64,000 nucleotides of DNA from UBA1227 sp963629305 (lineage in GTDB: Bacteria; Bacillota; Clostridia; Oscillospirales; Acutalibacteraceae). Position 1 is the first letter of the stretch. Every line of letters begins with the position of its first letter. Below the pieces are notes generated by a model, which was given only the letters and a program-made list of their open reading frames with translations, had not been told where the DNA came from and made no database searches. Shown here one piece after another: positions 57,703-64,000 of the stretch. The DNA is taken from the NCBI GenBank assembly GCA_963629305.1, contig CAVGIJ010000002.1, forward strand, positions 62,001 to 126,000, given 5' to 3'. The position numbers and the translations under genes are program-made.

Positions 57703-58938
57703 TTATATGCCGAGTTCCATCTGCGCGCCTTTTGATTTTGAAAGGTTTTCTTCATGCTTTGCAAGAATGTTTTTTATCTTTGTTGCCGGGTCAAGAAGTT
57801 TGGATATGGATATGTCATGATTGATTGTGTCAAGAAGGAGAGCAATGTATTTTGACATGTCAACCTCCGTATACCACTCGCGTGTGAGAAGCTCCGGTGT
57901 TCTGTAAATGAGATTTGTTGTAAGAATTCTCTCTATAACGCCGTTTTTGTAGGCTTCATCGAAAATGTCAAGGCCGTTGCAGAAGAGCCCGAAGCAAGTA
58001 CATACATATATGCGGCTTGCACCGAGGCCTTTGAGCTTTGCGGCAACTTCAAGCATTGATTCACCTGAGGAAATCATGTCGTCAACTACGATAACGTCTT
58101 TTCCTTCAACATTGATACCGAGAAATTCATGCGCAAGAATCGGGTTGCGTCCGTCAACTATGCGTGAATAGTCACGTCTTTTATAGAACATACCGAGTTC
58201 AACGCCGAGAACAGACGCATAGTGAATGGCTCTTCCCATACCGCCCTCATCAGGCGAAACGACCATGATATTTTCAGGATCAAATTTAATGTCCGGAGAT
58301 GTGCGTATAAGTGCCTTTATCATCTGATAGATGGGGGAAATATTCTCAAAACCGTTTATAGGAATGGAATTCTGGACTCTCGGGTCGTGAGCATCAAATG
58401 TAAGGATGCTGTCAACGCCCATATCCACAAGTTCCTGGAGTGCCATAGCGCAATCGAGTGATTCACGTGAGGCTCTTCTATGCTGCCTGCCTTCATAGAG
58501 CATCGGCATAACAACCGTTACCCTGTGCGCCTTACCTCCGATTGCGTTTATAACTCTCTTGAGGTTTGCGTAGTGGTCATCGGGACTCATGGGAACTTCC
58601 TGACCATACATCTTATACTTAACTCCGTAATTGAAAACATCTACAAGGATGAAGAGGTCATAGCCTCTTACGGATTGATTTATAACAGCTTTGCCCTCGC
58701 CGGAGCCGAATCTTGGGCACGATACGTTTATAAGGTATGAATCTTTTGCGTATCCTTCAATATTGAGGGGAGAATTTTTTAGTGTAACGTTTTCATCTCT
58801 CCATTTGACAATGTAATTGTCAACCTTTTTCGCAAGTTCTTCACATCCCGGAAGAGCGATAATACCAAATTTACCGTAAGGTATTGTGGTGAACTCGGAG
58901 CTTTCGGGAATTTCAAAACCCGGTACTTCTGTTGTCAT
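57703..58938 (-). CDS. prs: ribose-phosphate pyrophosphokinase (PRPP synthetase), long form
   Basis: 411 residues, about 90 more than the usual bacterial enzyme. Core blocks are present: RVTVVMPMLYEGRQHRR, TFDAHDPRVQNSIP, VVSPDEGGMGRA, KRRDYSRI and the PRPP loop VIVVDDMISSGESMLEVA. The loop reads SSGES where DTAGT or DTGGT is common. Extra sequence lies at the N-terminus and C-terminus. It makes PRPP for nucleotides, His and Trp. ATG 58938 has GGGGG upstream; an ATG five codons earlier is inside that site. Confidence 0.88.
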   Translation of the reverse strand: MTTEVPGFEIPESSEFTTIPYGKFGIIALPGCEELAKKVDNYIVKWRDENVTLKNSPLNIEGYAKDSYLINVSCPRFGSGEGKAVINQSVRGYDLFILVDVFNYGVKYKMYGQEVPMSPDDHYANLKRVINAIGGKAHRVTVVMPMLYEGRQHRRASRESLDCAMALQELVDMGVDSILTFDAHDPRVQNSIPINGFENISPIYQMIKALIRTSPDIKFDPENIMVVSPDEGGMGRAIHYASVLGVELGMFYKRRDYSRIVDGRNPILAHEFLGINVEGKDVIVVDDMISSGESMLEVAAKLKGLGASRIYVCTCFGLFCNGLDIFDEAYKNGVIERILTTNLIYRTPELLTREWYTEVDMSKYIALLLDTINHDISISKLLDPATKIKNILAKHEENLSKSKGAQMELGI

Positions 58939-59126
58939 TTGTTTTACCCCCATAGTCTAACCTTTAAAATGCAATATTCTACAAAATTCTATCATAATTA
59001 CTTTGTGTTTACAATAATAAAAAGAACAAAAAATTACAAAAATTAAATATCTCGATAAAAGTTAAAAAAAGAAAAAATATGTGAAAAAGATAACAAGGAA
59101 TATTGGCGTTTTAGCCTTTATTTTTG

Positions 59127-59213
59127 TTGAATTTAAACTATTCGATTGATATAATATATGAGTTATTGGCGGTTAAGTTTTATATATAAATATGTAATAC
59201 TCATATTTATATA
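59127..59213 (+). promoter_or_regulatory. V-ATPase operon promoter and leader inverted repeat
   Basis: The 349-base gap 58939-59287 is AT-rich and codes for nothing I can see. TTGAAT (59127-59132), 17 bases, TATAAT (59150-59155) is a strong promoter for the V-ATPase genes. Downstream, TATATAAATATG (59183-59194) and CATATTTATATA (59202-59213) form a perfect 12-bp inverted repeat with loop TAATACT, within the expected leader. Confidence 0.72.
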
Positions 59214-59287
59214 ATGATATCGGTGTTAAATTTTGATTTGATATTTAAACTTTACTTGCATTAATAGAACGGTATAGAAAGGGTGAT

Positions 59288-59608
59288 TTGGAGAAAATGG
59301 CTTCAGAAATGATCAATCAGGTCCTTGATGCTGAAAAAGTTGCGGCGGAAAAGGAAACTGCTGCAAGAGCAAAAGCTGCCGAGATAATCAAGGCAGCGGA
59401 AGCAGAGGCTAAAGCTACTGCTGAAGCCGGTAAGGTTGCTGCGGCAAAGGAAAAGGAACAAATCCTTGACAAAGCGCAGAAAAAGGCGGACGAAATCTAC
59501 GCTGATGCTAAAGCACAGGCACAGTCCAAAAAGTCTACACTGATTAAGAACAGTGAGGACAAAATGGATGAGTCTGTTGCAGCGGTAATCAAACACATTA
59601 TTCCCTGA
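59288..59608 (+). CDS. V-type ATPase stalk subunit G/H
   Basis: 106 residues, almost wholly a charged Ala/Lys/Glu coiled coil, as in the peripheral-stalk subunit (NtpF of Enterococcus, AhaH of archaea) that pairs with subunit E. Starts with TTG 59288 behind AAAGGGTG; the in-frame ATG 59297 is too close to GGAG. It is the first gene of the V-ATPase operon. Confidence 0.85.
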   Translation: MEKMASEMINQVLDAEKVAAEKETAARAKAAEIIKAAEAEAKATAEAGKVAAAKEKEQILDKAQKKADEIYADAKAQAQSKKSTLIKNSEDKMDESVAAVIKHIIP

Positions 59609-59649
59609 CGGTTAAGGGAGAGAAAATTAAATAAGGAGGTGTGTAATGA

Positions 59650-61704
59650 ATGGCAATTAAAGAAATGAAGCGCATAGAACTTCTTGCGATGCTTAACGAC
59701 TCAAAAGCTATTGTTGACCTCATTCAGCAGTGCGGTTGTGTAGAAATAACTGACTACAATGAGGAGGAAAATTATTTCTACAAGCTTTCAACATCGGCTT
59801 CTGTCTCACAGTTTGAAAAATTCCACGGAATTGTTGAGCAGGCTAAAGAAGTTTTAAACTCTTATGTTCCCGCAAAGGGAGGACTTATTTCTTCATTTGC
59901 TCCAAGACGGGATATGACTGTTTCGGAGTTTTATAAGAAGTCTCAGGAGTCGGATGCTATACTTTCAAAGTGTTATAGCATAAATGCGCTTTATAAGGAG
60001 ATACAGGAAGCAAGAGTTGAAATTGTACGTGCTGAAACTGCAATTGACCAAGTAAAACCTTGGGCTACACTTGACATTCCTTCATCTTTTACCGGAACTG
60101 CTACTACTGCTGCTTTTGTAGGAAGTTTTGGAGTACCTATGGACAGAGAGCAGATTCTTACGGCTCTTGCCGAAAAGGTTCCGGAAATAGAATGCGAAGT
60201 TGAAGTTGTTTCCTCTTCGGACAATCAAACATGTGTTGTTGCACTTTGCCACAGAGACAATGCAAAGGAGTTTGACAATGCACTTAGAAGCATTGGCTTT
60301 GTTACTCCGTCAGACCCGACTAAGCACGAACCCTCGGTTCGTATAAAACGCTTGGAATCTGACATTGAGGCTTGTAACAAGAAGATTGCCGACAATGAGG
60401 AAAAGATTAAAACTTATGCGGAATTCAGAGATGATATTGATTTCCTTGAAGATTACTTTGTACTTCGCACAGATAAGTACAAGGCCCTTGATAAGATTTC
60501 CATGAGTGACAATGTATTCGTTCTTACAGGATACATTCCGACTGAAGATGTTGACATTATGACAAAAAAACTCACGGATCTCTTTGATGTTGCCATTTCC
60601 GTTACAGACGTGGACATGGACAGCGATGAAGTCCCTGTCTTTATTGAAAACGGAGCACTCGGCGGAACAATGGAGTCAATTACGGAAATGTACTCGACTC
60701 CGTCGCACGCAGACGTAGACCCGAACACAGTAATGACTGTATTTTATTTCTTACTGTTTGGTCTTATGCTTGGCGATGCAGGCTATGGTTTGCTTATGGT
60801 TATAGCTTGTTTGTTTGTGAAGTTTAAGTTTAAACTTGAAAAACAGAAAGCCAAGACAGTCAACTACGGTTTGCTTTGCGGTGTAGGTACAACCATTTGG
60901 GGAGCCTTGCTTAACAGCTGGTTTGGTGACCTTCCGCATTACATTGCAAATGGTTTTGCTGCCGGTGACAAATTGAGCTTTATAGAGGCAAAACATCTTT
61001 ATTGGTTTAACCCTCTTGAGCACACGACAAGATTCTTATTACTTGCATTTTTTGTAGGTATTCTTCATCTTGGTCTCGGTGTTTGTGTAAACATCTGCAA
61101 AGGCTTTAAGCATGGAAGCAAATTTGACTCTATTGTTGAAAATGTTCCTCAATTACTTATTCTTGTAGGTGTCATACCACTTATAAAAACTCAAATCGGT
61201 GGAACCGCTCTTGCGGAGAATCCACCTACGAAGTTCCTTGATGACTTTATAAACAGCATTTCCGGTCCGCTTTACGGTTGCCTTGCAGCCGGAGCAGCAC
61301 TCATTGTTCTCGGACCGGCTATCATAGCTATAAAGGATAAAAAATCATTCGGAAAGATCCTGGGCGGCGTCGGCGGAGGCCTTTATGGCCTTTATAACGC
61401 GGCATCGGGATACCTCGGAGATATCCTTTCGTATGCAAGACTTCTTGCACTCGGACTTTGCACAGGCGTTATAGCTTCGGTTATCAATCAGCTTGCTGCA
61501 CTTCTCGGAAATCCGATACTCTTTATTCTCGTAGCAATTTTCGGTCATGTTGTAAACTTCGGTATCAACATTATAGGTGCATATGTACATACGAACAGGC
61601 TCCAATATGTTGAATTTTTCGGTAAATTCTTTGAAGGTGGCGGAAAAACATTTGCTCCGCTTAACGTTAAATCCAAATCATTTAAATTTAAGGAGGAAGC
61701 TTAA
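59650..61704 (+). CDS. ntpI: V-type ATPase subunit I
   Basis: 684 residues. The N-terminal half (about 1-350) is cytoplasmic and contacts the stalks. The C-terminal half has about seven to eight helices (TVFYFLLFGLMLGDAGYGLLMVIACLF and later). The channel Arg needed for ion translocation is Arg597 in ILSYARLLALGL. AAGGAGG precedes the start. It is the a-subunit equivalent of the membrane sector. Confidence 0.96.
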   Translation: MAIKEMKRIELLAMLNDSKAIVDLIQQCGCVEITDYNEEENYFYKLSTSASVSQFEKFHGIVEQAKEVLNSYVPAKGGLISSFAPRRDMTVSEFYKKSQESDAILSKCYSINALYKEIQEARVEIVRAETAIDQVKPWATLDIPSSFTGTATTAAFVGSFGVPMDREQILTALAEKVPEIECEVEVVSSSDNQTCVVALCHRDNAKEFDNALRSIGFVTPSDPTKHEPSVRIKRLESDIEACNKKIADNEEKIKTYAEFRDDIDFLEDYFVLRTDKYKALDKISMSDNVFVLTGYIPTEDVDIMTKKLTDLFDVAISVTDVDMDSDEVPVFIENGALGGTMESITEMYSTPSHADVDPNTVMTVFYFLLFGLMLGDAGYGLLMVIACLFVKFKFKLEKQKAKTVNYGLLCGVGTTIWGALLNSWFGDLPHYIANGFAAGDKLSFIEAKHLYWFNPLEHTTRFLLLAFFVGILHLGLGVCVNICKGFKHGSKFDSIVENVPQLLILVGVIPLIKTQIGGTALAENPPTKFLDDFINSISGPLYGCLAAGAALIVLGPAIIAIKDKKSFGKILGGVGGGLYGLYNAASGYLGDILSYARLLALGLCTGVIASVINQLAALLGNPILFILVAIFGHVVNFGINIIGAYVHTNRLQYVEFFGKFFEGGGKTFAPLNVKSKSFKFKEEA

Positions 61705-61706
61705 TT

Positions 61707-62174
61707 ATGATAGCTAATTTTACAGGTGTAGTACTCGCAGTACTCGGCGCTGCAATAGCAGCAATTTTCTCAGGTATGGGCTCTGCAAAGGGCGTAGGCA
61801 TTGTAGGTAACGCAGCAGCAGGTGCTGTTACAGAAGATCCTTCACTTTTCGGTAAGGTTCTCGTTCTTGAAATTCTCCCGGGTACACAGGGTCTTTACGG
61901 ATTCCTTGCAGCATTCCTTATCATGAACAATATTTCAGCTGAACTCACAGTTTCTCAGGGCCTTGGCCTTCTCTTCGCAGCTATTCCTATAGCAGTTGTT
62001 GGTTACTTCTCAGCAATTCATCAGGGCAAGGTTGCAGCTGCCGGTGTCGGCATCGTAATCAAGAAGCCTGACCAGAGCGGTAAGGGCGTTATCTTCGCAG
62101 CAATGGTTGAGACATATGCCGTTCTTGCACTCCTCATCTCAATCCTTCTTATCAGCAGAGCAATGATAGCTTAA
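61707..62174 (+). CDS. ntpK: V-type ATPase subunit K (proteolipid ring)
   Basis: 155 residues, two hairpins of four helices, closely like E. hirae NtpK. The residues that coordinate sodium there (Leu61, Thr64, Gln65, Gln110, Glu139) correspond to Leu57, Thr60, Gln61 (LPGTQGLYG), Gln106 (HQGKVAAAG) and Glu135 (VETYA) here. This suggests a sodium-coupled enzyme. An extra Glu55 stands just before the TQ motif. It starts two bases after the ntpI stop. Confidence 0.96.
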   Translation: MIANFTGVVLAVLGAAIAAIFSGMGSAKGVGIVGNAAAGAVTEDPSLFGKVLVLEILPGTQGLYGFLAAFLIMNNISAELTVSQGLGLLFAAIPIAVVGYFSAIHQGKVAAAGVGIVIKKPDQSGKGVIFAAMVETYAVLALLISILLISRAMIA

Positions 62175-62214
62175 GTTATAGCTTAATTATTTTTGACTGT
62201 TAAGGAGAGTTGTC

Positions 62215-62805
62215 ATGACAGGGTTAAACAAGATTATTGAAAAAATAGCACAAGACTCTGCAGCAAAATGTGACGGCATTATATTTAATGCTCAAAACGA
62301 GGCAACTAAAATAAAAGAAGCAGCTCTCGAACTCGCAAATGAGGAAAAGGAAGCAGTAATTGCAGATGCCAATAAAGAGGCAAAGGTGATTGTTGATACT
62401 GCTGAATCCGGTTCTGAACTTGAAAACAAAAAGATGATTCTCGCAACAAAGGTAGATATCATCAACAAGACAATCGAGGAAGCTGAAAGAAAACTCGCAA
62501 ATATGCCTGATGACGAATATTTCGCAGCGGTATACGCTCTTGTAAAAAAATATTCACAGGCTGCAGAAGGCGAAATGCTTTTGTCTTCGAATGACCTTGG
62601 TAGACTTCCAAAAGATTTCGAAAGCAAAGTAAATGAAGGTCTTGCGGACGGTGCAAAGGTTACTGTCAGTAAGACTCCGTCAAATATCTCACAGGGCTTT
62701 ATTCTTGTTTATGGAGATATTGAAATTAATTGCACCTTTGATGCTCTCATTGACGATGCTCGTGATGACATTAAAGATGAACTTTACAGTATAATTTTTG
62801 CCTGA
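62215..62805 (+). CDS. ntpE: V-type ATPase subunit E
   Basis: 196 residues. The N-terminal ~100 form a charged coiled coil that pairs with subunit G/H in the peripheral stalk. The C-terminal globular part has GFILVYGDIEINCTFDALIDDARDD, typical of subunit E. AAGGAGA precedes the ATG. Confidence 0.93.
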   Translation: MTGLNKIIEKIAQDSAAKCDGIIFNAQNEATKIKEAALELANEEKEAVIADANKEAKVIVDTAESGSELENKKMILATKVDIINKTIEEAERKLANMPDDEYFAAVYALVKKYSQAAEGEMLLSSNDLGRLPKDFESKVNEGLADGAKVTVSKTPSNISQGFILVYGDIEINCTFDALIDDARDDIKDELYSIIFA

Positions 62806-62837
62806 ACATTACATTATTGCAAAAGGAGGGCGTACTT

Positions 62838-63821
62838 ATGAAACGTGAATTAGATTACGCTTATGCAGTAGCGCGTGTGAGGGCAAACGAGCTTAAACTT
62901 TTAAGTGAAAGCGATATTGATCAGCTTATAGCTGCTGAGGATTATAAAACGACTATGCACAGGTTGTCGGATGCCGGCTGGGGCGACTCGGAAGGCTACG
63001 GTGAAACAAGGTATGCCGAATATCTTGAAAATAACTTTAACGAAGCATGGGATCTTCTTGTTGAAATTCTCGGTGATGACATCCATGATTTGGATTTACT
63101 ACTCATCAAGAATGATATGCAAAATCTTAAGGCAGCACTTAAAGGTATTGTTTCTCAGCATGGTTCAAAAGATTTGTACGCAAAATCAACAGTTTATGAC
63201 AGCGAAAAGATTATCAAGGCTGTTGATGAGAGAAAATTCGAGGAATTGCCTGAGTTTATGCAGAAACCCGCAAAAGAGGCATATGATGTTCTTACTTCAA
63301 CATCAAACGGCCAACTTGCGGATGCCATAATCGACAAGGCTACACTTGAACAGATTGAACTTCTCGGAAAGAAATCGGGCTGCAAAGTTCTCAAAACACT
63401 TTCAGAACGTATTGTTGCCACGGCTTGTATAAAAACAGCTCTTCGTTGTGCCAATACAAAGAAAACCGAATCCTTTATGGAACGTTCAATTCCCGAGTGT
63501 GATACTATCTCGAAAAAGGAACTTATTTCTGCTGCACTTTCGGGTGAGGATGAAGTTCTTTCCTACCTTGAAAAGACACCTTATGCTAAAGGTGCAGAGG
63601 AGTGGAAGAAGAGTACATCCGCATTTGAAAAGTGGTGTGACGATATTCTTATGGAATGTGTCGGTGACGGTAAGTTTACTCCGTTTGGACTTGATCCTAT
63701 TGTTGCTTATTACATCGCCAAGGACGCAGAGATTAAAACCGTTCGTATAATTCTTTCGGCCAAGATAAACAATCTCCCGGCAGAACTTATCAGAGAGAGG
63801 GTGAGAGCGCTTTATGTATAA
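62838..63821 (+). CDS. ntpC: V-type ATPase subunit C (d-type)
   Basis: 327 residues, the AtpC/d subunit that seats the central stalk on the K ring. Family features: YAYAVARVRANELKLLS at the N-terminus and C-terminal PIVAYYIAKDAEIKTVRIILSAKINNLPAELIRERVR. I take ATG 62838 (AAAGGAGG upstream); an earlier in-frame TTG would put the ribosome site within the gene. It overlaps the subunit F start. Confidence 0.94.
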   Translation: MKRELDYAYAVARVRANELKLLSESDIDQLIAAEDYKTTMHRLSDAGWGDSEGYGETRYAEYLENNFNEAWDLLVEILGDDIHDLDLLLIKNDMQNLKAALKGIVSQHGSKDLYAKSTVYDSEKIIKAVDERKFEELPEFMQKPAKEAYDVLTSTSNGQLADAIIDKATLEQIELLGKKSGCKVLKTLSERIVATACIKTALRCANTKKTESFMERSIPECDTISKKELISAALSGEDEVLSYLEKTPYAKGAEEWKKSTSAFEKWCDDILMECVGDGKFTPFGLDPIVAYYIAKDAEIKTVRIILSAKINNLPAELIRERVRALYV

Positions 63822-64000
63822 GATTGCAGCAATAGGTGATAAGGACAGCATCTACGGTTTTGCATCTATAGGACTTGAAATATATCCTATAGACAATGCA
63901 TCAGATGCAATTCACCGTATACGTCAGATGGTTGAAGGCGGATATGCGGTTATTTTCATAACCGAACAGCTTGCAACCGAAATTGAAAGCGAACTCGACC
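63814..64000 (+). CDS. V-type ATPase subunit F, cut by the window end
   Basis: First 62 residues of the central-stalk subunit F. MYKIAAIGDKDSIYGFASIG is the standard opening and EGGYAVIFITEQLA the second strand. The ATG lies within the last codons of ntpC (8-base overlap). The remaining genes (A, B, D) should follow outside the window, matching H-I-K-E-C-F order. Confidence 0.92.
   Translation, partial: MYKIAAIGDKDSIYGFASIGLEIYPIDNASDAIHRIRQMVEGGYAVIFITEQLATEIESELD

Noticed and set aside
1..64000. CRISPR arrays, insertion sequences, prophage or att-type repeats
   Set aside because: None seen: no spaced identical repeats, transposase or phage genes; gene content and base use look even across the window.

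Overview
The window reads as a chromosomal segment of an anaerobic, moderately low-GC Gram-positive bacterium of the Clostridia (Bacillota), most like the Ruminococcaceae/Oscillospiraceae; that family-level placement is inference. The basis is strong AGGAGG-type ribosome binding sites with TTG/GTG starts, a T-box leader, a V-type ATPase, the DapL route to lysine, 2[4Fe-4S] ferredoxin and Fe-S oxidoreductases, and DUF3793 and FeoB-associated proteins. I see no prophage, insertion sequence or CRISPR array. Nearly all of it is core metabolism, and the unusual content lies in gene fusions and cis-regulatory elements.

Layout. 1-6.4 kb: end of carA, a carB gene fused in frame to a diaminopimelate-epimerase-like domain, then thyA-folA. 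6.5-9.9 kb: ferrous iron uptake operon feoA-feoA-feoB plus a small Cys-rich membrane protein, behind two palindromic operators. 9.9-12.5 kb: ychF and, convergent, gdhA. 12.7-18.7 kb (minus strand): rsmI and a tRNA/rRNA-type methyltransferase, phospholipid genes (plsC-cdsA, psd, pssA), a TetR regulator and a ferredoxin. 18.9-27.3 kb (minus): a seven-gene chorismate/Phe/Tyr operon (aroF, tyrA, aroB, aroA, aroC, pheA, and a chorismate mutase-shikimate dehydrogenase-shikimate kinase fusion). It is preceded by a promoter, a Phe/Tyr-rich leader peptide and an attenuator. No 3-dehydroquinate dehydratase gene is in the window.

27.3-30.6 kb: nrdR, a polar amino acid ABC transporter and tRNA-Ser(GGA). 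30.7-36.3 kb: a TetR regulator divergent from a 913-residue Fe-S/FAD oxidoreductase, with a tandem operator pair between them, then hypA, a DUF362 gene and a sirtuin. 36.5-41.7 kb: a tryptophan-type T-box leader ahead of a trpXYZ-like ABC transporter, followed by a normal dapF and dapL. 41.8-45.2 kb (minus): acetyltransferase, membrane protein, M20 peptidase, exported transglutaminase-like protein. 45.4-49.5 kb: a four-gene zinc-ribbon/TPM/SPFH cluster resembling Bacillus subtilis ydjGHI. 49.5-51.4 kb (minus): GtrA protein, ECF S component and coaX. 51.6-56.4 kb: alpha/beta hydrolase, coiled-coil protein, lone fumarase-type beta subunit, a structured intergenic region, DUF1292 gene and ligA. 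56.5-57.6 kb: DUF3793 gene and flavodoxin behind the same operator pair as the feo operon. 57.7-64 kb: a long PRPP synthetase gene and, divergent, the first six genes of a V-type ATPase operon, cut by the window end.

How it works together. The feo operon and the DUF3793-flavodoxin operon appear to form one regulon, which fits iron uptake plus an iron-sparing electron carrier. Aromatic amino acids are controlled twice: biosynthesis by Phe/Tyr attenuation and uptake by a Trp T-box. The fused CarB carries a DapF-like domain that lacks one catalytic cysteine and a substrate asparagine, while a separate intact DapF sits next to DapL, so the fused domain is unlikely to be the epimerase for peptidoglycan and lysine. 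The V-ATPase proteolipid keeps the sodium-binding residues of the Enterococcus hirae NtpK ring.
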